A stretch of DNA of 64,000 bases from Mixophyes australis (GCA_036250195.1 JAVHZZ010000003.1:343763375-343827374), one strand, 5' to 3'. Shown: positions 1-12,710, counted from the first letter of the stretch. Notes: generated by a model not told the origin, from the letters alone. A program made the numbers and translations.

Positions 1-884
1 AAATATATCTACACCACAATACTAACTCACGTTTGTTTACCTCTTTACCCGTAATACAGGTTGTCAGCATATCTGGGCTAAGCATCAAAGATAGGATCAA
101 GAGGATATGGATGAGTTGCATAGATGGAATTATAGTATATTATAAATCTTATAGATCAAATTTTTTACCAGACCTTCATCAAAGTGATTTACTACTGAAT
201 TTTATAGTATATAATATATTATTTTAGTACTGCATGAAAAAAGACAATTTGAGTTTTGGAAATATTCTACATATATTTTTCCTGCAGCAATTTGAAATGT
301 CAATAAACCACCTACCATGGAAGTAAATGCTAATATTTAATAAAGCTAATATTCACAGTTAGATTCTTCTTTCATTTCTTTGTTTAATTTACTGTATTGC
401 TGCTTAAAATCCTGTATGTGATATATTTAGAAAAATAAAACACAAGCATTTACAGTATGCATATTTCTGAGTGGTGTGAATGTAGGTTTTTTTTTTCTCA
501 ATTATATGGTATAACATGTAACTGATAAATTGAATTTGTAAATAGCATTTGTCTCTGACTCCCACTGAGTAATTGGAACTGTTATAAACTAGAAACATGG
601 TGAAGACTGGTTTAATAAAGGTATAGTTAATGTATCTGAAAGCTTTCTAGAGCCGTTAAAGGGCAGATAAACAGTCACAATCCATTAAACAGAGTTAGCA
701 TTTCCTGAAAATCCTAGTCGTTTTGTATTTCTACAAATATGCAATCTTTTAAAATTAGACTTGCTTCCCACTTTGTATTATGGTTTTAATAACCGTTACA
801 CAGACAAGCATAATTATATTATCATCCATCTATTTTTGCATCTATAGAAGTAGTATCTTTGTATTGTTGCTTTTTGAAGTAGTC
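1..884. other. AT-rich non-coding DNA, nothing recognised
   Basis: No reading frame with protein-like composition and no repeat that I recognise. The sequence is AT-rich with short A and T runs, as in vertebrate intergenic DNA. Confidence 0.5.
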
Positions 885-1110
885 AATTGAAACGGTGGTA
901 ATCGTTTTTCCGATTACCACCATTCCGACATCGCCAATGCCTCCAAAAAAAACGAAACTAGGAAAAAGCGACTTGAAAATAATCAGACTTACCTTCAAGA
1001 CGACGCTGGACATCACCGAAGAAAGCAGCATAATGACAGCAAGGCATTCCAATTGGAGAACTGACCGGCAATGCAGCCTGACGTCATCGCGACGTCTGTC
1101 ACTAAAAATT
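885..1110. repeat. Possible MITE fragment with a terminal hairpin
   Basis: A CpG-containing island in AT-rich surroundings. It opens with an 11-bp perfect hairpin (ggtggtaatcg at 894-904 against cgattaccacc at 911-921). Similar wording (gtcggcgttgtgg followed by gattaccaccg) occurs near 30,553-30,590, so this looks like a dispersed element. I could not define its far end or a target duplication. Confidence 0.3.
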
Positions 1111-1268
1111 TAAATCGGCAATGTGAGGTTAAGGGTTTAAACACTTAACCTTAGGGGTCCCCATGTATTTTAGAAAATACATGTACATCTCATCAAGTTA
1201 CCCTTAAAGCACACTAGAAAAGCAAGTCATCATCATTAACTAGGTAATTATAACATAGAATTTTAAAA

Positions 1269-1302
1269 ATATAAAATAAAATAAAATAAAATAAAATAAA
1301 TG
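1269..1302. repeat. (AAAAT)n microsatellite
   Basis: About six tandem copies of ataaa/aaaat. Confidence 0.9.
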
Positions 1303-1340
1303 AAACAAAATTGCCCCAAAGTGATCCAATCACCAGCACT

Positions 1341-1720
1341 CATAGCCTGGGCTGGTTGACACTATTACCTGGGAACGAACAGTGTAGAGTCCAATACAGA
1401 GCAGATTCAAGTACCAATTCTGTGTCATCATTGTGGGCTGTTCCCTTTGGAATTAGGTATATAATAAACTGGTGAATGAGGTATCGGGTTGGTCTTTATT
1501 TAAATACTGTATTTTTGTATGTGGCACTACTGGTCCCAGAAGGCCTGGCTGTACTACCCAGGCAGTTTATGGCTGTCAGGGCTGCTGGTGCCAGAATAGA
1601 TACTATCACCCTATTGTGTTGGGAGAAGCCCCAGTACTTTCAGCACAGGGCTGTTTTTTTACAAGGGTAGGGAATTTTTTTGCAGGCCCAATTCCCATTG
1701 GAAATTCAGCCCCATGCTGA
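1341..1720. repeat. Dispersed repeat family R1, copy 1
   Basis: Shares catagcctgggctggttg (1341-1358) and cagtttatggctgtcag (1562-1578) with 12,711-13,140, in the same order and orientation. The family is not one I can name. It contains no convincing coding frame. The two shared blocks are far enough apart to make chance resemblance unlikely. Confidence 0.55.
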
Positions 1721-1790
1721 ACAGGCTATAGCAGTGGGAGCTCATGCTGCGGTTTCCCTGTCATAATTATTAGGAATCAGTGTGCTCTGT

Positions 1791-1792
<2 letters not shown>

Positions 1793-1825
<33 letters not shown>
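1793..1825. repeat. (TG)n microsatellite
   Basis: Uninterrupted TG dinucleotide run of about 16 units. Confidence 0.95.
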
Positions 1826-1827
<2 letters not shown>

Positions 1828-2210
1828 GTCACATTCCTATGACGTTTATTGCTTTCTGACTGCTGATATCTACTGCACATGTGTGAAGCTCTGTTGTTCT
1901 TCTGTGAAATCAACCTGGTTAAGCAGTAACTATGCTGAGCTCCACACTGCACCACTCACCAAAGGTCGCAGTGTTATCATCAGCACCAGAGCTATAATTC
2001 CTCTGTTAACAATAAAGTGACCAGCCCAGCTTGTCATAGCCTGGTGCTGGTCACAGCTCTTGTGGAGGAGACCCCAGGCTGTTCCCTCCCACTGATTTAT
2101 CAGTAGCCTGCCCAGGAAGGAGCAATGGTGTTTGGATCACATGGGGGTAACATATGCTATTTTTAAAATTATTTATTTATCTTTATCAGAACGTATCTCT
2201 GACCAGGGGT

Positions 2211-2400
2211 CAAGCACTCACAGGAGATGCAGCTGCTGACAGATGTATCTGCGGATGTGTTCATCTCTGATTATGTCACAATTACGTGAACACTCTCCCT
2301 CCCCACATCCTGCCTCTCTAACTATAAAGAGTTGTAAGCGTAACATGCTGTTGTACCTGCGTTGTACGCATGCTTGGTACGCAAATGCGTATTTTACATC
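2211..2400. repeat. Dispersed repeat family R2, copy 1
   Basis: The block beginning caagcactcacaggagatg, followed by ctgacagatgtatctgcgg, resembles 40,200-40,254 (caagcacttgcaagag, then ctgacagctgtatctgtgg). It continues with a diverged counterpart at 44,716-44,900 on the far side of the hAT insertion there. Family unknown. Confidence 0.4.
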
Positions 2401-4436
2401 CAACCCTATATGAGGCCCTATATAATTACTTGTTGTGCTTACATTGTTTCCTGAATGCCAATGGCACTCTATGCATAGCTTTGGGAAGATTTATAATGTT
2501 TTCTTGTAGTTTAAAAAGCAAGATGGCCCCTATCGCTTGAGTTTTGGAAAATCATTTTCTGAAAGATCCTTTATATTCTGAACATACAGACAGGGCGCCA
2601 AGAGAGGGTGGGTGCAGGTACAAAGTACCGGGCCTGCCTGTGTATTGGGAGGAGCCACCCACATGCTGCAGCCATGCCGCTTTATGGTGGCTATGGAAGG
2701 GACTCCAAGAAGCTGCTGTAATGGCCCGAAATTCCTTTTGGTGGCCCTGCATACGAACAACTAAATAAATCCTATTTCATTTTTCAAAGGTCAAATGCAC
2801 AATCAAAAGCAAAATGAAGAGAATTAGAAAATGGTTAATAGAAACACAGGGATAAGCAATGCCTTCGAAATTGCAGCAAGCAGTGGCTCTTCAAGGTATG
2901 TTCTACTGAAACATTACTTTTTTCTAAACTAAAGCAAGGTTTGAAGAGCTAAGATGGTCAAACCAAACTTGGGCCTCATTTAAAAGCACATTTGATGTGC
3001 TCTTTAAAACACCTTGATAGCGCACAGGTGCATCTGTATGACCACTCAGCACACTTCAAGATGAATGCTAGGAGACGCTTTTATAAACTAGAAGAGCCTC
3101 TAGCAGTGTGGAGAGGCAGATAAATCTAAAGAAGTGCACAGGTGCAAATGTGTAGACTTCACAGCTAAGTTCTCCTTCCGCTTTAGATCTAACCCTCTCA
3201 TTAATATCAACTTTTTACTTTTCCTCCTAAAATAGTACATGGTTTAGTCTTATCTAAGTCTTATCTAAGTTCTTAATCCCAAGAGTGAGGAGATATTGGG
3301 ACTGTCTTTATTGCATGTGGCACTTGTGTTTGAACCTTTTGAGTACATTGCTTTCGTTACTCCTTGAAATGCATTTCTCTGCCAAAAGGAAACATGGAGG
3401 TGGTAAAGGGTTTTAATCAAAAGTATAAGACAAGACCCGAAGACCACCACCTCCGAACTGGTGCAAAATTCAACTCCTTTTGCAGACTGGAATAATACCG
3501 GGAGAGCAAATGCTCATCCACCACTGCTCTGTAGTCTAGAGTTTGCTTGTACAACAAATGGTTTATGCTGTTGTGGAACTGCAAGACACAGCATGCTTTA
3601 TCAACCTTCTTCTGGCAGGGCTTGTTGTAACTTATAGTTAAACTACTCCTGATGAGCCACAGGATTCCGTAGCCAGGTGAAACTGTAAATCCCAGTAGAA
3701 ACTGAATCATTTTAGGGTTGGTAAGGAAATGTTGTTTGTATATATATTTTTTTCTATGACTGTCTCTCTAATGGTCTTTCTTACGCAATATAATTCACTT
3801 TTGTATGATAGTAATTGGTTGAGCCTTTTTGTCCTTAGTGGTTTTATCACATTTCTCTTGATCTATTATCCCTTGCTGCAGCTACCTCCACTAATAATTC
3901 TTGAGAGTTTAGTACTAGTGTCACAGACACAGCAGTTCAGCATAAATTCCTACTGCTGAAAATTATGGGAAGGGGAATGATTTGCTCCATGCCCTTTCCC
4001 CCCTTTATTTAAAACTGCCCAAGCTGGCAGGTTATTTTTCCTTATAACTGGATATTTCATGCTGTATCAACTCTACTGCTATTTTTCCTCCAGTAAGCGC
4101 CATTCAACTATGAAGGTGATCATTTCTAAAACAAGTTAATAGTAAGAATGTTGGCCATTATCTGTTTCAGATTTAATTGATCTATACTCTACATCACAAT
4201 ACAAATCCATAGCTGTGCTCAAGGCAAGATGACATAGAGCATACATTGCTGATCTGCTCAGCTGGGTATAACTTTTATATATTGCTAGAATGGCTTTGGC
4301 AATAGGCACTCGTGTAAATAAGGGAACAGGTGTGAAAGCCATTGCTATAAGTAGTTGCTAGTAGGGGCAGCGTTCTATACAAAAAAGGACGTTTTAAGTC
4401 AAAACAAAACTAGCTTTAGGTTTACAAGTATGGATT
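2401..4436. other. Intergenic DNA, nothing recognised
   Basis: The open frames on both strands lack any protein family signature. A phrase near 2,970 (gggcctcatttaaaagcac) may be a remnant of a palindromic MITE but has no detectable partner end. Confidence 0.4.
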
Positions 4437-4440
4437 AAAC

Positions 4441-4512
4441 TCACACACACACACACACATACATACACACATACATACATACATACACACATACACACAT
4501 ACACACATACTT
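4441..4512. repeat. Mixed (CA)n/(CATA)n microsatellite
   Basis: Pure CA run followed by alternating cata and caca units over about 70 bp. Confidence 0.95.
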
Positions 4513-6519
4513 GTTTTTATTGCATCATCAGAACCCATGTCTGGAACATGGTGCATACGGACACACTTTTCCTAATGCCCTGTCAACAGAACAATCATAC
4601 CGGTATGTGTAGGAGCTGTTTGTCACCAGAGTTACCACTTGAGATTTACACTTTAACTTTGCTTAATGTACTGACATGGATTGCATGGTGTGAAAAGTTC
4701 CATGTATTTTGCATACGCATCCATCATCACTATCGATCTGCATACAGCTGCCCTGCAGCTAGTGCAAGTGATACAGATAAAAATCACATACCCCAGAGAT
4801 GCCCAGAGCTTGAATCGGATGATTGTGCATGTGCTCAACATCAACATGTTCTTATTGTACATTGCCTACGTACGCCCCATCCTTCCCCCGTTTCACCCAT
4901 CAAATTGTAGGCTGTCATCTACATTTAAACTTGAATTTCATGCTCTAGAGTTCACTGGCGTAATGTCCGTTTTTGAGCATGTGCAGAACAAATTCGCGCA
5001 AAATACGCCACGCCATGGGACTTTTGTCCAAAAATGAATAAGGTCCACAATGTACTGTAAAGTAATCGATTAATGTTTTAAAGACTTCACCTTTTCCAAA
5101 TGTTGTCTGTGTAAAGTATGCAAGAGGGCCCACATATGCTTATCACCCAATTGAGAATCTTGCAGTAACTTTAATGGCCCGCCCCAAGCCTGCAAACTGT
5201 AATTGCACTTCCTTCCTTTTCTTTTTGTTGTGTAAATAAAATATACCTTTAAATAACAATAGAAATAACCTATTTAGCTTAAGTGTTGATTTACTGTTAT
5301 TGATTTCTGATGTTTTCCATTTGCAGCCTCAAAATGTTGCATTGACAACCTTACACTAAGCAGCATTTGCTTTCATACTTCTTTATTACCAGCTGTTACA
5401 AGGTGTCCAATAGCATTGAGTTTCTTCTAAAACGCAGGGATCTCAGACATGGGCCAGGAATTTTGTATTAAACTGCATACATGATATTACTTGGGTTTCT
5501 CAGAGGTGAGTCTGAAAGTGATTATTAAACTAGACATAATTAAATATTTGTGGGCCCCTTAGAAAATTTTTGCAAGGGCCCTACATGTATATGATGGGAC
5601 AGAAGCGCTACATGAAACCATGGGATTGCAGACCCACCAATCCCAATGAGGGCAGCTAAGTATGGTGCAGTGTCTCCATAGTACTTGGCTAGTGCTGGAA
5701 CAGTTGTATAACTAAATAGAAATAAAACAATAATGACTGTTGTGGGAGTGGGGTCACAAGTAGGGTAAACAATTATTAACTGACTAACCCCTTTAACTGC
5801 TAATGGTTCCATCGCATGCACCTATTTCCTGCTCTTGGGTCACATTATAACCCACCCATCTCACCTTGCCACATTACGTTTCTCCCATCTCCTTCAATGT
5901 AATAGAGATGGGGACATCTTTATAACACCAGTAACCACTGTTGTTTGAAAACGTAATATTTTTCAGACTATCTAGAAAATTGCACAACAACCTACAACCA
6001 TGAATATGTCCACAGGTATATCCCACAGCTAATTATTGTATTGAAGGTACAGTGGAAATTGCTAATGATGCTGATTAATGCTAAAAAGTCCAAAATTTAT
6101 AACATGTTACACAGATGTTCCAGTTTGCCTTTTCCCAAATTTTGGGGTTCTGTCCTCGGCAGTTTATGTTCCTGACTCTCTCTCCAATTGCTGAACAGTG
6201 CATTTCTAGTCTCTTGCAGATTTCAGTGCCAATGGCCAGTGCTATCTGCCCATCAAGTACATATAGAGGGTCCTCAGTCACCTTATTTAATGTGTTTATA
6301 TTTGTAAATACCACACAGCTGTCCACTGAACCCACTGTCCGTTAATTCTAAATTTATAAGTGTAGTAGTTCTCAAAATGAGTTTTCTACTTATTACTTAT
6401 TAGAAGAACCTTGTTCAATTAACATTTTGCATTTTGTACATAGTTGGATTATCATCTCTGTCCTCAGTCTGTGATTTCTTGGGACATTTTATTGTAGTTT
6501 GTCTCAATGATATCCAGAT
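4513..6519. other. Intergenic DNA, no gene recognised
   Basis: The two overlapping open frames of about 120 codons at 4,548-5,037 have no recognisable motif and look like chance frames. A slightly CpG-enriched patch at 4,700-5,030 may be an old MITE. The reverse frame at 5,540-5,821 is also unassignable. Confidence 0.4.
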
Positions 6520-6539
6520 TTAGTACTCTTGTCTCCCCG

Positions 6540-7088
6540 AACATTGAACCCATATATGCCAAGTCCTTGAACTCCTTAGACTTAACAAGTTGTTTGCCAA
6601 AAGAGAGAATTTGAAATCAAAATAGCCCAGGTCTCCTTTTTGGACCATATTATATCTGCTGAAGGTTTCTCTATGGATTTCATCAAGGCCCAAGCCATAC
6701 TGGTTTGGGCAGTGTCTGTTAATCTCAAGGCCATCCAAAGATTCCTGGGGATTGCTCACCCATATAGAAGATTCAATCCAGCCTTCTCTTCTATAGTAGG
6801 GCCAACCACAACATTCACAAAGAAAGATACAGATCCATCATCCTAGTCCTTTCAGGCCTTGCAGACTTATGAATCTCTAGAGAAAGCAAAATCCTGATTC
6901 TTAGGTGTCAATCTTTCTTTTAAGTAGACAACTCGGGTGTGGGAGCTGGGACCATTCTCTTGAAAGCAACTGCAGAGATTCAGAATCTCCATCCCTATGC
7001 ATTCCTTTCACAAAATTTTCATCTGCTGATCAAAATTGTGACGTGGGCAACATAGAGCTTTTAGCAGTAGAATGGGTTCTAGAAGAAT
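6540..7088 (+). pseudogene. Ty3/Gypsy retrotransposon pol relic (reverse transcriptase to RNase H)
   Basis: Translated pieces match the order of a Ty3/Gypsy pol. First comes the end of the reverse-transcriptase palm/thumb, with VSFLDHIISAEGF near 6,630-6,668, where the family has FLGH. Then comes the connection segment (VNLKAIQRFLGIAHPYRRF, about 6,718-6,774), then the RNase H start with KFSSADQNCDVGN and ELLAVEWVLEE (about 7,013-7,087). The frame is broken by stops at 6,844 and 6,926 and by at least one frameshift before 6,630. No gag, protease or integrase is visible nearby. This is a dead fragment of a widespread vertebrate LTR-retrotransposon group. I saw no envelope gene, so nothing suggests an infectious retrovirus. 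Confidence 0.8.
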
Positions 7089-7099
7089 GAGGAAACTGG

Positions 7100-7672
7100 C
7101 TGGCGGATGCAAGCTAGGCTCCTGGTTGCTAAATCTGTTTTCTTTGTGCTTATGACCTTGCAGCAGTAATTCCTGGCTCTGCATTAAATTTTTCTCCTGG
7201 TTCCTGATAACTGGCTTTGTACCATATATTCTGATGGTTCCTATCTCTGCTTTCACTTATTTTATGGCTCCTGATTTCTGGCTTTGCATATGCACACTAT
7301 TTGAATAGTTCTACACAGTATCCCAGGCAAGGAATGGAGAAATTATCATTTGCTCACTTAGCAAGGCTTTACAGTGATCGCTGGACTCTGTGCTGTATTC
7401 CTGCATTTTCTCAGAGACTATGTTGAATTCCTGCTTTGCCTTAAAGACTGTAAGATCTGCACAAGCATTGTCACAGAGAATGTATTACATCCCTGTATTT
7501 TCTTTTCACATACTCTTTCCTGCATTACCTGTGTTATCACTCGTCTACTTTTTGAGTACTGCCATCCAGTGTGCCTGAGCTCTGCCCATCATTATATGTG
7601 TTGTACTGCAATAAACTCCATATTGTTTTTACTACAATATCTCCTTGTAATTCCTGTGATTTCCTAACAAGT
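7100..7672 (+). repeat. LTR-like sequence downstream of the Gypsy relic
   Basis: A pyrimidine-rich stretch with repeated cctgg, ggctc and ctgatt words, ending in an aataaactcc polyadenylation-like signal near 7,610 and a gtaattcctgtgatttcc block. It directly follows the pol relic in the same orientation, so it is probably decayed 3' LTR material. I cannot fix its boundaries, and the integrase region is missing in between. Confidence 0.4.
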
Positions 7673-8778
7673 TGAATAAACATTTGTTGGGGAGTTGGTA
7701 TTTGCAACAAATGCTGTACCTGCTGTCATAATTTTGACATTTACCAATCTGGTGTTATGGAAGACAATATGTAAAATGCTCATAGCATTCTGCTGTTGCA
7801 CATATTCAATTACATAGAGCGTGCATTCTGAAATACATACTGTGCCATACATACATACTGTGTCATGCATGTTCAACTTCCAAATATGCTGGAGAGTACA
7901 CGACTTGTTCATGCAGTGGGGGCACCACTTCTGGAAGTGACTCTACCTCGTGAGTTGAAACCACCTCTTCAGCTGGCTCCTCCTCTTGAGGTAGTACCTT
8001 TCTCAACACAGCACCTCAACAATGCAGAACATTTTGTTACACATAATTGAAAAATGTCATTAATATCTGTTATATATGTTACACTTTATACAATCGGGTA
8101 ACATGCTGTATATGTGACAACAATGGGAGGAGTATCTTTACACACTAACACAATGAAAATTCACTAACATGCATTCATAGCCAGATAAAGGACCTTGTGC
8201 CCCCTCTCTCAGGACCCCCCCTCCATGCCTACTATGCAGGAAAGTTATAAGTCATATGCCATTCTTTTTGTATTTTTTTGTGCATTTTAAGCATCTTCTT
8301 CCTTATTCACATGTTTAGGTTCACAAATCTTGTTTATATTTATTTTTTTATATTTTATTTATAATTTTATAGTAATCCATTAGTATGATTTTTTAGTTTT
8401 TTTTAAAGATTTTTGGTGATTCAGTCACAGTAGTGATGCAGTATTGTTTTTTAAAAATACACCAGTCTGCCTATGTAAAGGACAATTACACATTTGACTT
8501 GTGGTAAATATAATGTCTTTACAGAAAAAATGTGGAAATATCTTAGGAACTATGTAATTGAAAACCGTAAATGGTCTTCAACTAACATATTGTTAAAAGC
8601 AATTTTTAAAAACATATATTTTTATTTTAATAATAATTTTACAGCTGAAACTATGTTCATTGTAAAATTTACAATTCCACTTACAAAGTACATAGAGAAA
8701 AGAGTATCAAGAAAAATTATCTTAATTTGAGATTATTTTTTTTTGGCTCAACAAATATCCATGATTTTTTATTTTTTT
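7673..8778. other. AT-rich intergenic DNA
   Basis: No protein-like frame. 8,270-8,780 is very AT-rich with long T runs. Nothing further recognised. Confidence 0.45.
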
Positions 8779-8976
8779 TTACAAATTTAGAAACTCTAGA
8801 GAATCAGTGATCCCCAAACATGATCTTCTGACATTTAGAATCTCATAAATACCTCTTTTAATCCCCCTGCGGAGGTGCCATGTGTCTGCCTGCATCCAAT
8901 TCAGATCTCTGAATTGCCATTTGTGCTGGAGGATGAAGCGCTCATTGCCCAGAGCTGTGCTGAGTTTCCTGTGCAC
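8779..8976 (-). other. Small unassigned open frame, 65 codons
   Basis: A reverse frame with balanced composition (WQFRDLNWMQADTWHLRRG in its middle) in a GC-richer island. It reads more like protein than the surrounding AT-rich frames, but I recognise no family. It may be a fragment of a repeat-encoded protein or a chance frame. Confidence 0.15.
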
Positions 8977-9240
8977 ACAACCCCATGTGCCCTAGATTTA
9001 AATTAATTGCTCACAGGTAGTCTGCCATAGGTGTACCTAACCACGCATATGTGTACAAAACCACGCATAGGTGTACCTAACCACGCATTTGTTAAGGACA
9101 AGGATCTCCACTGCAGTGAAGTTAGCGGCACTCATACTTGCAACTTAATGATTCTTTTTTTAAACAAACCCAATACAGTGAGGAAGTGTTGACTAGTCAG
9201 CAAGAAACCCCAAAAAGTGCCTTAACCAATAAGGCTACAT

Positions 9241-9480
9241 TATTATTATTATTATTATTATTATCATTTATTTGTTAGGCGCCACAAGGTATCCGCAGCG
9301 CCGCACACAGTACTAACAGTAGACTATACAGGGTGAAACCATACAGAACAATGAACAAAAAGTACCAATACTTCAGAAACTCCGGCTAGTCATATGCAGT
9401 AAAGCCGGAGCGGAAGAACAGGTATGGAGACAGGAGGGGAGGGGGCCCTGCTCATACGAGCTTACATCCTAAGGGAGGGT
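9241..9480 (-). repeat. LINE/SINE 3' tail, reverse strand
   Basis: Read on the minus strand it has the layout seen at other tails in this window. A ggatgtaagctc...gagcagggcc box (near 9,445-9,475) leads to ggcgctgcgg...ggcgc, then aacaaataaatgataataat and an (AAT)n end, which appears as (ATT)n at 9,241-9,265 on the plus strand. It is a 5'-truncated copy of the Rex1/CR1/L2-type LINE or its partner SINE. Confidence 0.65.
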
Positions 9481-9686
9481 AAACAGACCAGGCACAAGAG
9501 GAGCCAGTTGAGGCAAGAGGAGAGAAGGGAGGACGAGCAAAGGGAGGAGATGGGGTTTAAGTACATGTGTCCTGAATTGCAATGATTTTTATTTTAAAAG
9601 ATAGGGACAAAAAATGGACAGGTGATGTCTCCTATAAATGGTCAGAAGTGAAGCTCACACAATCCTTGCCACATTATTGAGACATC

Positions 9687-9830
9687 ATGGCTAGTGAACA
9701 ACTGTCGAGCAACCACCCAGGCACTAGCAAGCGACAACCTGCCAAGAAAAGACAACCTAAATTCAGTTTTGCTAAAGTTGAGATTATTTCCCATTCTATT
9801 GTGGAAAGGCATGTGAGGGCCATAAGGTGA
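9687..9830 (+). CDS. Short open frame, possible relic of a Harbinger Myb-like accessory protein
   Basis: A 47-residue ATG-initiated frame with a lysine/glutamine-rich head (KRQPAKKRQPKFSFAKVEII). It then runs into SHSIVERHVRAIR before a TGA. The basic head followed by a KF-F-A-E-x-E-like helix start vaguely resembles the N-terminus of the Myb/SANT-like protein that accompanies Harbinger transposases. Downstream sequence in the same phase is not open. This is a resemblance by eye only, and a chance frame is quite possible. Confidence 0.2.
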   Translation: MASEQLSSNHPGTSKRQPAKKRQPKFSFAKVEIISHSIVERHVRAIR

Positions 9831-9929
9831 CATTCATCAGCACTTAAGTTTGCAGGAAGTAACTGCAAAGAGTAAGTCAAGCGCTGGGGCACCTATAGTA
9901 ATATTATCAAGTGCTTCACATGGAATACA

Positions 9930-11230
9930 ATCCGTGTTAAAACCAAATCACATTCAGAATTTATTCACACAATATGTAGTATAACAAAATACAGAAGCCA
10001 TAAAAATGTCACTGAGAAGAGACATATATCTTCACTAGATGGTACATAGAATTATTAAACCATCTGATACATGGAACAATGAGTATCTCCCATCTCACAA
10101 TATAGTTATAAAGGAGAGCAGATTCCTGCAAAATCTGTATGCTAGCAACAAAAGGGGATATATCCTCAAGCATGCAAATGGTAAATAAAAACAACTGACA
10201 TGTCAGAGGACATCTGAGAGTGGTATTACTCAAAAAATAAATACATGCATGATTCCAAAAAAATAATAAAAAAATACTCAATAAAAAGTAGAAATACGTG
10301 TATAAAAAATCATGAAGCGAATCACTATCGCATATCCATTGATATTAAATGTTTGAGAGAGGTATTGTAATATGTCCAAATATTTGAATGTTGTAGTGAG
10401 ATATCACCTATACATACGCAGCAGCTGATATTTAGAGATCCTATACAATGTATGTTGCTTGTAATCCATACAGTTATTAGGTGAGTGAGGCCACGTATAA
10501 CGGTCTTATATCACCCTATGCGTTTCAGGTATAAAGTAAAATAGGACTTACCCGACTTCAATCTACAGTTTAAAGCGGGGCCAGACCACTGATGCGTTAT
10601 TCAGTCTAATCCAGTAGATATCCGGGGGTAAAACACGATGGAGCTTACCCAGACAGGATCTATGATCCGGAGAATACCCGAAGCGTTTGAAAGTTCTTCC
10701 GTCTATGCGTGTATAGGTGCACGCTGCTTGGTCTTTCTAGAGCCGATATAGTAATATTGTATCCATTCGATTGTGGCTTATATTTTAGTAAGGGATAAAC
10801 CACTCACTTATACCTTGGAAGTCTTAAACTCTTCACACAGCGCTGTGCTTCAAGGATAGAAAGTAAATTCCTGCTGACGCGTTTCGTCCTATGAAACTAG
10901 GACTTTCTCAAAGCTGATGATCCCATACCGCTGGCTCCTATTTAGGAGATATATGGGCGTAATTACCCTCACGGAAATCAAAGTCTTAAAGTGGACTGGT
11001 CCAATGATTCCAAGATTAAGCCAAATACATCGGCTAATGAATGTTCCAAATTGCAATAGTTTGTATTCATATAATAAACGCTATTCATACAGGCAACTCT
11101 GGCTGCGTTTATATATCAATCTCCCTCCTCTTCTAATGCATATAGTTAGTCCTTCTACTGAAACAATTAGCTATAATACTACACACAGCTGCATACCGTC
11201 ATTTGTAACTGATCTCAAGGAGTGAGTAAA
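9930..11230 (-). repeat. Possible Penelope-like or related retroelement segment
   Basis: Read on the minus strand, it contains gaaagtcctag...ggacgaaacgcgtcagc at about 10,878-10,915 and a second gaaacgcatagg word near 10,516. GAAACGCGT-type words preceded by a gaag/gaaag stretch are frequent in amphibian Penelope-like elements. No reverse-transcriptase or GIY-YIG reading frame survives. Boundaries are not visible, and 11,230-11,900 may belong to the same unit. The class assignment rests on a short motif. Confidence 0.3.
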
Positions 11231-12700
11231 TGCACAATATAATACAAAGGAGAGAAGAAAAAACCAGGTTGAGTTATCTCTCATGAATATAGCCCATAGG
11301 GCTATTGCTCTTACAATACATATAACACATAGGTCACTGTATGTTTACCCTTATTGTAATATTATACTATTGTGTTTGATATGAGTTTCTCTAATAACCA
11401 CTACTCCATTTCAACACCTCTAGCCATTTTTATATATTTATCTAAGCCCTCTCTTTTCTCTTATATATAGGAAATAATTCACTACGTTGTATTGGTCAGC
11501 CCTACCACTACGCCTAATTTCATATAATGATCCATAATAGAACCTATAAATATTACTACACGGTAAAAATTCTAATAAATCATTACAGTCTTAGACACAA
11601 CATGACCCATAAGTGTACTACTACATATATCTAAATAGTTCTGGTAGTACATCTATTTCGACTGTACCCCTATTTGTGACAATAAAATACTAATAACGCA
11701 TCCAATATCTTGGAAAGACTACATCGTGATACCATGTTAACTAATCAGGTAATAAATGGTTCCCTCTTATATAGAATGGAGGTAGGAGCAGGAACAAGCT
11801 TCTCGCCTCTGTGTCAGACATAAAACAGCATATACGTGACCTGTATATTTGCTCCCTGAGCCTTCACTGATGCAGGTTCTGCCGCCACTTCTCCAATATG
11901 TCCACACCAATTGCTAACAAATAAATCTGTCTGAGAAAAGAACAAAAACACAATCCTGATATTAATTTTGAGATTTACACATTACAATATTTTAATGCAA
12001 AGTAAAAATGGTGAATATACATGACAGTTTATCATACTTCACATTGTGTAATGTGTTTATAAGCAAGTGTATGTACACAGTTAAGACATAAAAGTATGGC
12101 ATATGTAGCAGAGGTGATAGATGTTGATTAAAAGATGCCTCAGATTTCCATTCTCAATAACATTCCTATTAAGAACACAAATTGTAAAATCACTTTACTC
12201 TGTAACTTTAAACAGTTCTGGCTTTGTGTACATATTTTTTCCACCACAATGTTAATACAAAGAAAACATAGGTGTGATATTCACAGGAAAGAAGACTGTT
12301 TGCACCTGAAGTGGACAATACACTAATACAGTACACAAATCATGCTGAATGTTAGCAGCATCATTAGGCCTGATACTTTCCCATACACAAGAGAAAAACC
12401 TACATTTGACACAACTACTAATACAAAAATGTATTTCATTGTCAAATGCAATATTTGCCTTAAATTGACCAAATAGAATGACAGTCAATAAGTTTGAATA
12501 GATGTATGTATTTTTTATATAACTGTAAAAAATGTATGAATTACTAAAAGCTGGAATGGTATATGCAGAAAAAGCCAATGATAAGCAGCTAGCTAGCATG
12601 GCTAATAGTCATCATTAGCATCACATTTGTTTGCAACTGCCATCCAGTACCAAGCATAAAGAAAAAAAAACATGCACCTTCCACCCAATAGTGATACCAG
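11231..12700. other. AT-rich intergenic DNA
   Basis: No supported gene. The reverse frame at 12,252-12,599 (115 codons, rich in F, Y, I, S) looks like an AT-rich chance frame. Confidence 0.4.
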
Positions 12701-12710
12701 CAGCTGAGTT

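Noticed and set aside
4548..5037. Two overlapping frames of about 120 codons
   Set aside because: No family motif, overlapping phases and composition typical of chance frames.
6540..7672. Endogenous retrovirus
   Set aside because: The pol wording is Ty3/Gypsy type, with no gag, integrase or envelope frame nearby.
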